Assembly: GCA_014379385.1 (NCBI GenBank)
Contig: JACMLW010000227.1
Span: forward strand, 1-36,764
Direction of reading: 5' to 3'
From: Phycisphaerales bacterium
GTDB taxonomy: Bacteria > Planctomycetota > Phycisphaerae > Phycisphaerales > UBA1924
Length of the DNA stretch: 36,764 nt
In this document: positions 17,804 to 26,674 of the stretch, piece by piece
Layout of the letters: the number at the start of each line of letters is the position of its first letter
Position numbering within the stretch: the stretch's first letter is position 1
Translations under genes and position numbers: made by a program
The notes under the pieces: model-generated
What the model was told of the DNA's origin: nothing
The model's input: only the letters and a program-made list of their open reading frames with translations
Databases searched by the model: none

Positions 17804-18553
17804 ATGTGTGTTTCGATCCGTGCGGCCGCCTGCGTCGCCGCGGCCGGTCTGTGTGCCCCGGTGCTCGCCCAGCCCCAAGACTTTCAGGATCCCATCTCCA
17901 GCACCGGCTTCTTCGGCAACGGCAACCCCATCGGGGCCAACCTGGCAACGACAGAGACGGTGGGCTTGCTCGCGGCATCGCTGCGCGCCCGTGGCGATTG
18001 GTCGTTCATGCTCGCGCGCGAGAACGGCGAGTTCGGCGCGCCGACCTCGGCCTTTCGCGTCTTCGAGTGCGGCCCCATCCCCGTTCGTTTGCAGGACATG
18101 ACCTTCACAGCGCACGCGAAGTGGGTGAACGGAGGTGGCACGAACACAATACCGGAGACGCGGTTTGACGTGAATGCCGCCATCCGTGAGCGAGTCGGAG
18201 CCCTCCCGAGTTTCAACGACCCGATCATCCTCGGGCTCGGGTCGATCAACAACCCGTTGATCGGCAATGGCCTGACAGTTTACAACGAGGCCTTTGGCGG
18301 GCCCGGCCTCGGCCCGGTTCTCGCGGCGGGACGAACGTATTACGTCGAGATGCTCGTGCGGACCCGGATCACGGTCACCGGGTTCACCGAGTTCACGCCG
18401 AGCATCACGGTGACCAACGAGTTCGGCGGAGATCTCAGCCAGGGCGTGTACGACGGATTCGAGGTTATCTTTGGCTATCGAACGGTCCCGGCGCCGTCTG
18501 TCGCGGCGATGCTGCTCCCTCTTGGGCTCGTTGCATCACGACGCAGGCGTTAG
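17804..18553 (+). CDS. Exported PEP-CTERM-like protein of unknown function
   Basis: The 249-residue product has a signal peptide (MCVSIRAAACVAAAGLCAPVLAQ) and a beta-rich body with no recognised domain. It ends in VPAPSVAAMLLPLGLVASRRRR: a VPAPS motif, a hydrophobic stretch and a terminal Arg cluster. That tail is the form of PEP-CTERM sorting signal common in Planctomycetes, predicted to be processed by an exosortase during export. The ATG at 17804 is chosen because AGGAGAG lies 5 bases upstream; a GTG two codons earlier overlaps that site. It follows dnaE by 145 bases but is probably a separate unit. Confidence 0.8.
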   Translation: MCVSIRAAACVAAAGLCAPVLAQPQDFQDPISSTGFFGNGNPIGANLATTETVGLLAASLRARGDWSFMLARENGEFGAPTSAFRVFECGPIPVRLQDMTFTAHAKWVNGGGTNTIPETRFDVNAAIRERVGALPSFNDPIILGLGSINNPLIGNGLTVYNEAFGGPGLGPVLAAGRTYYVEMLVRTRITVTGFTEFTPSITVTNEFGGDLSQGVYDGFEVIFGYRTVPAPSVAAMLLPLGLVASRRRR

Positions 18554-18662
18554 GAAGAGGCGCGACGACGGGATCGGGCACCATTCGCGTTCATCACAGA
18601 TTCCACAATGCCGCAGAGCAAACCCAGCGTAGTGGACCGAAGTCCAGATCAATCGGCGCACC

Positions 18663-18698
18663 CTCTGTGACGTCTCTGTGCTCTCTGTGTCCTCTGTG
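18663..18698. repeat. Four copies of CTCTGTG (CACAGAG on the minus strand)
   Basis: CTCTGTG occurs at 18663, 18674, 18683 and 18692. Read on the minus strand, the tract gives TTCACCACAGAGGACACAGAG and so on, a sequence style seen dispersed in many Planctomycetes and Verrucomicrobia genomes, with translations such as TTEDTESTE. I recall such tracts near GxxExxY-protein genes. No gene of that kind is present here, so this may be a remnant or a dispersed repeat. Confidence 0.6.
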
Positions 18699-18732
18699 GT
18701 GAAGGTGATCAACGTACCCGGACGCAACAGCC

Positions 18733-19359
18733 TCACCCCTCCCACCTCGTCTTGAGCCCGTGCTCCACCTTCAAGAGGTCCAGCACCTTGCCGACCATGA
18801 AGTCGACAAGGTCTTCCACGCGCTGCGGTTTCAGATAGAACCCCGGGTTCGTTGGGCAGATGATCCCGCCCGCCAGCGTCAGCGTCCGCATGTTCTCGAT
18901 ATCGATCAGGTTCAGCGGCGACTCGCGATGGCACAAGACCAGCGGCCGCCGCTCCTTCAGCGTCACCATCGCGGCACGCACCAGCAGGTTCGAGCCCGAT
19001 CCCGTCGCCATCCCCCCAAGGCTGGCGCTCGAGCACGGCAGCACCACCATCCCATCGTGCAGGAATGACCCCGATGCGATCACCGCTCCCACGTCCTTGT
19101 TCGGATGGATGATGAGCCGCTGCGCCGCCGCGGCGTCCGTAATGTCGCCGCACATGGTCGCGAACTCAACGTGCGTGACGCCCGCTTCATCAAAGAGCAG
19201 CCGGCGCCCGTAATCTGTCACGACCAGATGCACCTCGTGCCCTAGCACCAGGAACTGCTCGAGCAGCCGCAGCGCGTACGCGGCGCCCGATGCCCCCGAA
19301 ATCCCCAGCACGAACCGTCGCGGGCGACCTCCTCGTGATGCACCGGCCGGTTCGCTCAT
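18733..19359 (-). CDS. ubiX: Flavin prenyltransferase UbiX
   Basis: UbiX joins dimethylallyl phosphate to reduced FMN to make prenylated FMN, the cofactor of UbiD-type decarboxylases. The 208-residue product has the flavin-binding GISGASGA (19-26), the SGSFLHDGMVVLPCSSASLGGMATG region with the conserved PCS, SNLLVRAAMVTLKERRPLVLCHRESPLN (typical of the family) and the closing CPTNPGFY. Length is normal. No ubiD is visible in the window, so its partner is elsewhere. It is transcribed toward the PEP-CTERM gene and divergent from the lipoprotein gene. Confidence 0.95.
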   Translation of the reverse strand: MSEPAGASRGGRPRRFVLGISGASGAAYALRLLEQFLVLGHEVHLVVTDYGRRLLFDEAGVTHVEFATMCGDITDAAAAQRLIIHPNKDVGAVIASGSFLHDGMVVLPCSSASLGGMATGSGSNLLVRAAMVTLKERRPLVLCHRESPLNLIDIENMRTLTLAGGIICPTNPGFYLKPQRVEDLVDFMVGKVLDLLKVEHGLKTRWEG

Positions 19360-19511
19360 GCTTCGATCCTAGCTGGCACCCCTACCCGTTCAGCAGATTG
19401 CGGCGAACGCATCCGGCCGATAATGACAGCCTCAGGAGGCCCGGAGGGGCTGGATACAGTTCGGGCCTCGCCCCGTCCGACGGGATCGAGGACTTGTTCA
19501 CGGAGCTTGCT

Positions 19512-20342
19512 ATGGCATTGGCGTTTTCTCGACCCCGCACGATTCTCTCAGTTGCCCTTACCGTCGCCGTGGCAGGGAGCGCGCTGTCCCTTTCCGGCTG
19601 TGTCGGCTACACCGCCACGCCCGCCTCGCAGGACGAATCGATTTTCAGCAGCCCCAACGCGCCGGCTACGCACGACCTCATGGCCGTCAGCCTGCGATGG
19701 GTCATCCGCCGCTACCCGCCCAGCGGCGGCGACGGTCGGTACACCATTTGGGACGACCAGTTGCCGACCGAGACCACTGACGACCTCGTTGTCAGCGACC
19801 GGGTTATCCTGAATCTTCCCCGGGGCGTCCGCCGCAGCGTCTACCGCCGCATCCTTGAGCGCGTCAGCCCGCTCGCCCACCCCGTCACGGTCGAAACCAT
19901 CGCAGAAGGCCTTCCCATCTACCACGTTGGGCGTGTCTTCATCACCGGTGACGAGGCCAAGGTCGATATCTTCAAGCCCGTCACCGCCATCGGCAACCGC
20001 TCGCCCTCCGGCGAGCAACTCTACCAGGCCGTCACCGTCCGGCTCCGCGGCGGGTTCAAGCCCTGGCACGTTACCTCCCATCACGTCTGGACCGTCGGCG
20101 CCCTACCCGTGCCGCCACTTGCTTACATGTCGGTTGACGACAACGCGTTCTCCGCGCCGCTCCCGGCCCCCGTCGAAGCCGCGCCGAGCGAGGCCGCGCC
20201 AGAAGCCGGCGCCGTCGAGACATTCCCCGAGGCGTCGAGTATCAGCGAGCCACCGCCGCGGCGGTCGGCACCGCCGCCACAGCCCGCGCCGATCCCGCTC
20301 CCGGACTCCGATGCGGATTCAACGGGCGACGGCCAGCGCTGA
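19512..20342 (+). CDS. Predicted lipoprotein of unknown function
   Basis: The 276-residue product starts with a lipoprotein signal: basic start, hydrophobic core and lipobox LSGC (cysteine at about residue 30), so it should be lipid-anchored. The body (about 50-210) is mixed alpha/beta with the phrase FKPWHVTSHHVWTVGALPVPPLAY; the last 60 residues are Pro/Ala/Glu-rich and probably disordered. No family is recognised. ATG 19512 is preceded by GGAG with 6-base spacing; the longer upstream frame lacks a signal sequence at its start. Its stop lies one base from the convergent dnaB stop. Confidence 0.75.
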   Translation: MALAFSRPRTILSVALTVAVAGSALSLSGCVGYTATPASQDESIFSSPNAPATHDLMAVSLRWVIRRYPPSGGDGRYTIWDDQLPTETTDDLVVSDRVILNLPRGVRRSVYRRILERVSPLAHPVTVETIAEGLPIYHVGRVFITGDEAKVDIFKPVTAIGNRSPSGEQLYQAVTVRLRGGFKPWHVTSHHVWTVGALPVPPLAYMSVDDNAFSAPLPAPVEAAPSEAAPEAGAVETFPEASSISEPPPRRSAPPPQPAPIPLPDSDADSTGDGQR

Positions 20343-20343
20343 G

Positions 20344-22149
20344 TTAGAACGGCGCGCCCTCGTCGTTCTCTTCCCATTTGGCCGGGCCGCCTCCATCGCG
20401 GAAGTTGTTGACGGGACCGGTCTTCTTGCCGGACGTAAACCCGCCGGGACCGGGCGCGCCGCCCGACGCCGGCGGCCGGGACGCGGGATCGCCAAACGCA
20501 CCGCCCCCGCCCTGTCTTTGGTGCGAGCTTGAAGGGCCAGCCTGCCTCATCGGATTCGCCGGGGCCGGTGGCGCTCCGTACCCGCCGCCGCCATACCCAC
20601 CGCCTCCGCCCCCCCCGCCCGCGTACCCGCCGTCCCCCCTCGCGTGGCGCGTTGAGTTCTTGAAGCGGGTGGTGTCGCGGTCCCACGTCAGCTTCACCAC
20701 GTCGGTCGGGCCGTTGCGCTGCTTGGCGATGATGATCTCGGCGACGCCGATCTTCTCCTCGTTCTCCGGGTCGTTCGCCCAGTTCGAGTCGCCCACGTGG
20801 TAGTACTCCTCGCGGTGCAGCAGCGCCACCACGTCGGCGTCCTGTTCAATCGAGCCCGACTCGCGCAGGTCGCTCATCCGAGGCCGGTTGTCCCCGCGTG
20901 TTTCCGGCCCGCGGTTGAGCTGCGAGAGGCAGATGATCGGGATGTCCAGTTCGCGCGCCAGCGCCTTCACGCCGCGGCTGATCGCCGAGACCTCGACCTG
21001 GCGGCTCTCGCGGGCCGCGTTCGGCGCCGTCATCAGCTGCGGGTAATCGACGAACAGGCACTTGAGCTTGTACTGTTGCTTCATGCGGCGGGCGCGGGTG
21101 CGCAGCCCGAGCACGGTGAGGCCCGGCGTGTCATCGATGTAGATTTGAGCCTCGCGCAGTTTGTCGCAGGCGCGCTGCGCCGAGTCGAGCTTGTGCTGCG
21201 CCAGCCGGCCCGAGCGCATCTCATGGCTCGAGATCCCCGAGTACGAGCTCAGCAGACGCTGCGCGATCGCGCTCTTGGACATCTCCAGGCTGAAGAACCC
21301 GACCGCCTGCGGCTCTCCGTGCTTGTGGCCGTAGGGAGTCCCCCCCATCGCGATCTGCTCGGCCAGATTGAGCGCGAGCGCCGTCTTGCCCATGGAGGGG
21401 CGTGCGGCCACGATGATCAGCTCGCCGTTCTGCAGCCCGCTCGTCAGCTCGTCGAGGTCGGTGTACCCGGTGCGGATGCCGCTCACCGCGTGCTCATCGC
21501 GCTCCAGCAGCCGCTCGTACTCGATCTGCAGGAGCGCCTCGAGCCGCTCAGGGTCCGAATCCTGCGACTCCTCCGCGATCTTGAAGATCATCTCCTCGGC
21601 GCCGTCGAGGATCTCCCCGGCGCCGTCCGGCCCCAGCTCCCCCGCGTGGTAGGCGTCGTACGCGATCTGTCCCGCCGCCGCGATCAGCTGCCGCAGCTTG
21701 TACTTCTGCGCCACGATCCGCGCAAAGTGCGGCGCCGCGGCCACCGCCGGCGTCTCGCGCGCCAGCTTCATCAGGTAGTCCGGGCCGCCGACGTCGGTCA
21801 ACACCTCCTTGTCGCGCAGCGATTCGCCGAGCATGACGAGGTTGCCCGCCTGGTGCCGGTCGTAGAGCTGCACCAGCGACTCGTAGATCGCGCCGTGCGC
21901 CGCTACGTAGAACGCATCGGCGCTCTTGACGACGCTCAGCACCTCGCCCGTCACCTTGGGGTCGAGGATCATCGCGCCCAGCAAAGCCATCTCCGCCTCG
22001 GGCGAGTGGGGGGGCAGCTTGTCGAAGAGCTTCCCGAGCTCGATGTTAACCTCGCGGAATCGCTTTGGAGGGCCGCCGCGCCCCTTCCCGTTCGAGCCGT
22101 GGGAGGGGGAGAGGCCGTTCGAGTTTCCGTTAGTTCCAAAGGTGCTCAT
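20344..22149 (-). CDS. dnaB: Replicative DNA helicase DnaB with Gly-rich, SSB-like C-terminal tail
   Basis: The hexameric replicative helicase, 601 residues against about 470 in E. coli. It has an N-terminal DnaB domain (about 44-150, starting PPHSPEAEMALLGAMI), a RecA-like domain with Walker A ARPSMGKT (249-256), Walker B CLFVDYPQLM (364-373), SQLNRGPETRGDNRPRMSDLRESGSIEQDAD (409-439) and IIIAKQRNGPTD, ending near residue 500. A further 100 residues are Gly/Pro/Ser-rich and finish with WEENDEGAPF, an acidic tip with terminal Pro-Phe like that of single-stranded DNA-binding protein. ATG 22149 is chosen because the 78 codons upstream overlap the divergent pdxH and its promoter. About 40 low-complexity residues precede the conserved domain. 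Confidence 0.95.
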   Translation of the reverse strand: MSTFGTNGNSNGLSPSHGSNGKGRGGPPKRFREVNIELGKLFDKLPPHSPEAEMALLGAMILDPKVTGEVLSVVKSADAFYVAAHGAIYESLVQLYDRHQAGNLVMLGESLRDKEVLTDVGGPDYLMKLARETPAVAAAPHFARIVAQKYKLRQLIAAAGQIAYDAYHAGELGPDGAGEILDGAEEMIFKIAEESQDSDPERLEALLQIEYERLLERDEHAVSGIRTGYTDLDELTSGLQNGELIIVAARPSMGKTALALNLAEQIAMGGTPYGHKHGEPQAVGFFSLEMSKSAIAQRLLSSYSGISSHEMRSGRLAQHKLDSAQRACDKLREAQIYIDDTPGLTVLGLRTRARRMKQQYKLKCLFVDYPQLMTAPNAARESRQVEVSAISRGVKALARELDIPIICLSQLNRGPETRGDNRPRMSDLRESGSIEQDADVVALLHREEYYHVGDSNWANDPENEEKIGVAEIIIAKQRNGPTDVVKLTWDRDTTRFKNSTRHARGDGGYAGGGGGGGGYGGGGYGAPPAPANPMRQAGPSSSHQRQGGGGAFGDPASRPPASGGAPGPGGFTSGKKTGPVNNFRDGGGPAKWEENDEGAPF

Positions 22150-22218
22150 CCGTGAGCTCCAGTGTTGCACGACCGGCGCTCCGCGCCGACTATTGACAGC
22201 TTCCCCCACGCACAACCG

Positions 22219-22224
22219 TACACT
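22219..22224 (+). promoter_or_regulatory. Possible -10 element of a leaderless pdxH transcript
   Basis: TACACT lies 8 bases before the pdxH ATG, with no Shine-Dalgarno between them, so transcription could start at or next to the ATG. A TTGACA at 22193-22198 sits upstream, but the 20-base spacing is longer than usual. A similar TTTACACTG occurs upstream of dnaE near 13309-13317. Confidence 0.3.
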
Positions 22225-22232
22225 GCGCCCCG

Positions 22233-22946
22233 ATGCCCAATCTTGACCAGTCCGACGCGATGGACATCGAGCAACACCTACCCGACGACCTCCCGGCCGA
22301 CCCCATGCCGCTGGTCGAACGGTGGCTCGCCGACGCCACCACCCGGCGCGTGCAGCCCAACCCCAACGCGATGGCCCTCGCAACCGTTAGCCCCGCCGGT
22401 GAGCCCGAGGCGCGAATTGTTCTCCTCAAAAAAATCGTCCCCAACCCCGGGTTTGTGGTTTTTTATACAAACTATCGGGGAACAAAGGGTCTTTCGCTTG
22501 CCGCAAACCCGATCGCCGCGGCGGCCCTTCACTGGGACGCTCTTGACCGCCAAGTGCGGTTCCAAGGTCCGGTAACTCGCTCTCCTGTCGGTGAGAGCGA
22601 TGCCTATTTCGCCTCGCGCCCGTGGCTCAGCCGTATCGGGGCCTGGGCGAGCGACCAGAGCTGCCCGATCGAATCACGCCGCGCCCTCGCAGAGAAACTC
22701 GATGCCACCCTCCGGCGCTTTGGCATTGATCCGTCTAATCCGCCCCCGGACAGTGCGGCCATCAAAATACCGCGACCGCCATATTGGGGTGGATTCCGAA
22801 TTTGGGTGCGCCGGCTTGAACTGTGGGTTGGCGGCACCGGTCGGCTGCACGATCGCGCCGCGTGGACCCGTGAACTGATCGCAAATCCGGAATCCGTAGA
22901 TGGGTACCGCGAGTCCCCGTGGGTCGCGACACGTTTGCAACCTTGA
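22233..22946 (+). CDS. pdxH: Pyridoxamine/pyridoxine 5'-phosphate oxidase
   Basis: PdxH oxidises pyridoxine or pyridoxamine 5'-phosphate to pyridoxal 5'-phosphate with FMN and oxygen. The 237-residue product has the family pattern in order: PNAMALATVSPAGEPEARIVLLKK, FVVFYTNYRGTKG (FMN contacts), NPIAAAALHW, RQVRFQGPVTRSP, YFASRPWLSRIGAWASDQS, and the C-terminal WGGFRIWVRRLELWVGG with RLHDR. Length is normal. It is divergent from dnaB with an 83-base gap. No ribosome-binding site precedes the ATG. Confidence 0.95.
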   Translation: MPNLDQSDAMDIEQHLPDDLPADPMPLVERWLADATTRRVQPNPNAMALATVSPAGEPEARIVLLKKIVPNPGFVVFYTNYRGTKGLSLAANPIAAAALHWDALDRQVRFQGPVTRSPVGESDAYFASRPWLSRIGAWASDQSCPIESRRALAEKLDATLRRFGIDPSNPPPDSAAIKIPRPPYWGGFRIWVRRLELWVGGTGRLHDRAAWTRELIANPESVDGYRESPWVATRLQP

Positions 22947-23052
22947 GCACCGCGACTCCACGGCTTCAGCGCGGTCGCGCCCCAAGTCCGATCCGTGATC
23001 ACCCGATGAAATAGGCAGCGCAGCTCCGCCGCGGCTCGGGTTGCCAACTTCC

Positions 23053-24273
23053 ATGAAAGTTCGAAAGGACATCGCGGCGGCCGAAGTAGTCGCCCTGTAC
23101 GACAGGGTCGATGCAGCGCTCTTTGGCGTCGGTGTCGAGACCCAGCCCGCAGTGGCCGCTCGAATCGTCGAGTTGCTCCAGCGCCCCAATGCGCATCTCC
23201 GCGAGTACGGCGACGCCATCAAGGCCGATTGCGCCCTCACCGGCCGCCTGCTCCGCCTCGCCAACTCCGCCCATTTCGCGCAGCGAAGCCCCGTCACCAA
23301 CATCGAACGGGCCTTCGTGCTGCTCGGGATGGAACGCGTGAAGTCCATCTCCATGGGCTTCTATATCGCCCGATCGACGACGGGACCGTCTCAGCGCGCC
23401 CTCTCACGCTGCGTCTGGGGCCAATCCCTCTTCCGTGCCTGTCTTGCGTCCAAGCTCGCCGCTACACAGAGCCCCAACGTCTGCCCCGAGGCCTTCATTG
23501 TCGGTCTGATGCTCGACGCGGGCATCCCGCTCATGGGCCGCATCTTCGGCCCGAACTACGAATCGATAGCCATGGCGCTCTCCCCGCACGAACTCTATCA
23601 AACCGAGCTGAACACCCTCGAGTTCACGCACGTTGACGTTGCCGCCGTGCTCGCCCGCCGCTGGCGGCTCCCCTCGCTGCTCTCCAAAGCGATCACCTGG
23701 CACCACTCGCGACCGCCGAGTGTCGGGCCCGGACAGCCCGGGCCGACGCTCCAGCGCATCGCCTCGTACGTAGGCTCGCTCAGCCTCGACGTTCGCAACT
23801 GCCCCATCGTGCTCTCACCGCTGCCGGCCCCGGCGCGCAGCGAAGTCGCCACGACCTCCGAGGTCAAGTCGCTCGTGAACGAGGCCGCGGCCGAGTTCCT
23901 CGCGATCTCGGCGCTCTTCACCGACGTCGCCGACCCGATCGGCACCCCCGATGAGATCCACGCCCTTCTCCAGCCGCGATTGATCGAGACGCTCGACCAA
24001 CTGCTCGAGAGCGGCGCCGGGGGCCCGCTTGCCGCAAGCCCGGCGGGCTCTGTCTCCGCCCGTGTCGCGGGCGTTGAGGTTCAGCTCGAGACCGCGTCCA
24101 GCGGCGGGGTCACCGCCTTCATAACAGGGGAAGCTGGTGCGAAGCTCCTCTCCTGCACGGTGAGCCCGGGTGAAGAGGACGCTTCATCGATTATGAGAGT
24201 CCTCGGTCTTGAGGACGCCACCCCCGACGAGATCGACGGCCTGATGGCCCGCATCCGTGACCTCGCCGCCTGA
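23053..24273 (+). CDS. HDOD-domain protein
   Basis: The 406-residue product (from ATG 23053; TTG 23041 would add four residues) carries an HDOD domain in its first 220 residues: LYDRV opening, IKADCALTGRLLRLANSAHF, SPVTNIERAFVLLGMERVKSI, EAFIVGLMLDAGIPLM and FTHVDVAAVLARRWRLPSLLSKAITWHH. HDOD domains are HD-like folds that usually lack phosphohydrolase metal ligands and act in bacterial signalling. The C-terminal 170 residues have no recognised domain. Following an untranslated gap of 106 bases after pdxH, it is probably transcribed separately. Confidence 0.85.
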   Translation: MKVRKDIAAAEVVALYDRVDAALFGVGVETQPAVAARIVELLQRPNAHLREYGDAIKADCALTGRLLRLANSAHFAQRSPVTNIERAFVLLGMERVKSISMGFYIARSTTGPSQRALSRCVWGQSLFRACLASKLAATQSPNVCPEAFIVGLMLDAGIPLMGRIFGPNYESIAMALSPHELYQTELNTLEFTHVDVAAVLARRWRLPSLLSKAITWHHSRPPSVGPGQPGPTLQRIASYVGSLSLDVRNCPIVLSPLPAPARSEVATTSEVKSLVNEAAAEFLAISALFTDVADPIGTPDEIHALLQPRLIETLDQLLESGAGGPLAASPAGSVSARVAGVEVQLETASSGGVTAFITGEAGAKLLSCTVSPGEEDASSIMRVLGLEDATPDEIDGLMARIRDLAA

Positions 24274-24438
24274 GGCCAGCGCGCTCGTATCGTGCAGCTC
24301 AGAGCCTGCGCGGCTAGGCGTCAACTCACCACCCGCCTCTCCCTTGGCTTCCGAGTCTCGCCCGACCCGTGTTGTCTCTCCGCGGCGAGCGTAAAGTCGC
24401 GTCGCGCGCCAGTGGCGCTCCGTGGGGATCTCTTCGCA

Positions 24439-24972
24439 ATGCCCACCTCCGTCATCGTTGCCTGTCTGTTCATTATCCTGGCCCGCATCGCCGACGTCAC
24501 GCTCGGCACGCTGCGCACCGTCGCCGTCATCAACGGCCGGCGCTCGGTGGCGTGGGGGCTCGGCTTCTTCGAGGTCCTCGTCTGGCTCGTCGCCGCCTCG
24601 CAGGTCATCGGCACCATCGATCGCGACCACTGGTACTACGCCATCGCCTACGCGCTGGGCTTCGCCACCGGCAACTTCGTCGGCATGACGATCGAGCAGC
24701 ACCTCGCTCGCGGCGAGCAGATGGTCCGTATCTTCAGCCGCAGGGGCCCCGAGATGGCCGCGCTCATTCGAGGCGAGGGGCACGGTGTCACCGAGATCGA
24801 CGGGCGCGGGAAGGACGGCCCGGTGACCATGCTCTTCATCTCCGCCAGACGCAAGGAGGTCCGCGGCCTGCTCCTTCGGGCGCGCGAGCTCGACCCCACG
24901 TGCTTCTACCTCGTGGATGACGTGCGCATCAAGTCGCTGCAGGTCGGCGGCGAGTCGGGTCGCGGGAAATAG
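24439..24972 (+). CDS. UPF0316 membrane protein (DUF5698-DUF2179)
   Basis: The 177-residue product has about three N-terminal membrane spans (residues 4-85) containing ILARIADVTLGTLRTVAVINGRR, the signature of DUF5698, then AYALGFATGNFVGMTIEQHLA, and a soluble DUF2179 domain (about 95-165: MVRIFSRRGPEM, GHGVTEIDGRGKDGPV, FYLVDDVR). This is the usual UPF0316 arrangement; function in the family is not established. ATG 24439 fits the membrane start and has GGGGAT upstream; a longer in-frame extension to 24292 lacks family resemblance. It converges on metG. Confidence 0.88.
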   Translation: MPTSVIVACLFIILARIADVTLGTLRTVAVINGRRSVAWGLGFFEVLVWLVAASQVIGTIDRDHWYYAIAYALGFATGNFVGMTIEQHLARGEQMVRIFSRRGPEMAALIRGEGHGVTEIDGRGKDGPVTMLFISARRKEVRGLLLRARELDPTCFYLVDDVRIKSLQVGGESGRGK

Positions 24973-24988
24973 CGATCATCCGATGCAA

Positions 24989-26674
24989 CTACTGGGCGGA
25001 CGCCGCGATCGGCGCCGGCTCGGCCGGGTCGGCGCGCATGAAGAGCGCCTCGCCCTTGGCGATCTTCGAGCCGGGTTTGACCGAGTACGAGCCTCCCCAG
25101 CGAGTGAGTTCCGCCAGCGGCACGCCCCGAGCCGGCGCGCACTCCCAGCGGGCGAGCAGTTCTCCCATCTTGCCGGGCATCGCCGGGAGCGCCAGCAACG
25201 CCGCGATTCGGATCGCCTCGGCGCAGCTCCAGAGGATCGCGGCGAGTTCAGTCTTTTTCGCCGGCTCGGCCTCCACCTGCTTGGCGAGCTTGAAAGGCTG
25301 GGTCGCATTGATGTACTGGTCAACGAGCGAAACCAGGCGGACAGATTGGCGCAGTCCGTTATCCAGTTCAAGTCGACTAACGTGTTGATCGAGTATGCTC
25401 ACACGTTTCGACGCCTCTTGTTCGAGGGTCGTTGATATGCCTTCGCCAAGACTGAGCCGGGCCGGCTCGACCGGCATCACCGGTACCTCTCCCCCAAAGT
25501 ACTTCTCGATCATGTTCCCCACGCGGCTGGCGCAGTTGCCAATCCCGTTCGCAAGCTCCGCGTTGTACACCTCGACGAACTTCGCGTGCGCAAAGTCCGC
25601 ATCGTTCGCGCCCAGAGGCCCCTGCGTGATCAGGAACCACCGCACCGCGTCCAGTCCGTACCGATGGATATACGCCTGCATCACGTCAAGGTCGATGAAG
25701 TTCCCCAGGCTCTTGCTCATCTTCCGCCCCTCGCGGATCCACCACGAGTGCCCGTAGACCGTTCGGGGCAGCTCCTCGCCGAGCGCCATGAGCAGGCACG
25801 GCCAGATCACCGCGTGGAACCACAGGATGTCCTTGCCGATCACGTGAACACTCGCGGGCCAGAAGCGCCGGCGCTCGGGAGTGTCCACAATGCTCAGGTA
25901 GTTGAAGAGCGCATCGATCCACACGTAGATCCGGTGCCCCGGATCGTCCGGCATCAGGATCCCCCAGCGGGTTGCTTCATCGTCGGTCACGGCGCGACTG
26001 ATGGGGATTGCCTGCAGCTTCTCACGCAAACGCCCCAGCACCTCGTTGCGGCGCGCCTCGGGGAGGATGAACGAAGGGTTTGCCTCGATGTGCCTGAGCA
26101 ACCGCTCCTGGTAATCGCCCAGCCTGAAGAAGTAGTTCTTCTCGCTCCGCTTCACCAGCGGTCGCCCGCTCACCGAGCTGTGGTACCCCTGCTCCTTCGC
26201 CGCGGTCTCGGTGACGTACTCCTCCTGCCCGGGGTCGTACCACCCCTCGTAGTCGCCAAGGTACACATCACCCGTCTTGAGCAGCTTGCGGATGTACGCC
26301 GTCACCTTCTCGATGTGGCGCGGCTGGGTCGTCCGCACAAAGTCGTCGTTGCTCACGCCGACGATCTCGAAGGCCCGCTCGAACTCGGCCGCGTTCCGGT
26401 CGGCCCATTCCAGCGGCGTCATCCGGTGCTCGCGCGCCGAGACCACGACCTTGTCGGCGTGCTCGTCGGTGCCGGTGAGGAAGAAGACACCGCCGTGCCC
26501 CCCCGCGACGCCCTCGCCACGCGCGCCCTCCCCGCCGCCAGCCGGCTCACCCCTTATCAGCCGCTGGAACCGGGCCGCCGCGTCCGCGATCAGCGTCGAA
26601 TAACAGTGCCCGATATGGGGCCGATCGTTCACGTAATAGATCGGGGTGGTGATATAGAACGGCTCTGGCGGCAT
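24989..26674 (-). CDS. metG: Methionyl-tRNA synthetase, zinc-ligand-free form
   Basis: MetRS charges tRNA-Met with methionine. The 561-residue product has the class I signatures YVNDRPHIGH (14-23) and KMSKS (318-322), plus LTGTDEHADKV (66-75) and YVWIDALFNYLSIV. The connecting region between them (GWYDPGQEEYVTETAAKEQG, 144-163) has no CxxC pairs, so it should bind no zinc. A Gly/Glu-rich insertion (about 42-62) lies between the HIGH region and GVFFLTGTDEH. There is no C-terminal tRNA-binding domain, as judged from length and sequence. ATG 26674 is the first start consistent with the fold. It converges on the UPF0316 gene and is divergent from the exported TPR-like gene. Confidence 0.95.
   Translation of the reverse strand: MPPEPFYITTPIYYVNDRPHIGHCYSTLIADAAARFQRLIRGEPAGGGEGARGEGVAGGHGGVFFLTGTDEHADKVVVSAREHRMTPLEWADRNAAEFERAFEIVGVSNDDFVRTTQPRHIEKVTAYIRKLLKTGDVYLGDYEGWYDPGQEEYVTETAAKEQGYHSSVSGRPLVKRSEKNYFFRLGDYQERLLRHIEANPSFILPEARRNEVLGRLREKLQAIPISRAVTDDEATRWGILMPDDPGHRIYVWIDALFNYLSIVDTPERRRFWPASVHVIGKDILWFHAVIWPCLLMALGEELPRTVYGHSWWIREGRKMSKSLGNFIDLDVMQAYIHRYGLDAVRWFLITQGPLGANDADFAHAKFVEVYNAELANGIGNCASRVGNMIEKYFGGEVPVMPVEPARLSLGEGISTTLEQEASKRVSILDQHVSRLELDNGLRQSVRLVSLVDQYINATQPFKLAKQVEAEPAKKTELAAILWSCAEAIRIAALLALPAMPGKMGELLARWECAPARGVPLAELTRWGGSYSVKPGSKIAKGEALFMRADPAEPAPIAASAQ

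Noticed and set aside
20797-22155. 452-codon plus-strand frame
   Set aside because: Antisense shadow of dnaB, rich in Arg, Leu and His, with no domain.
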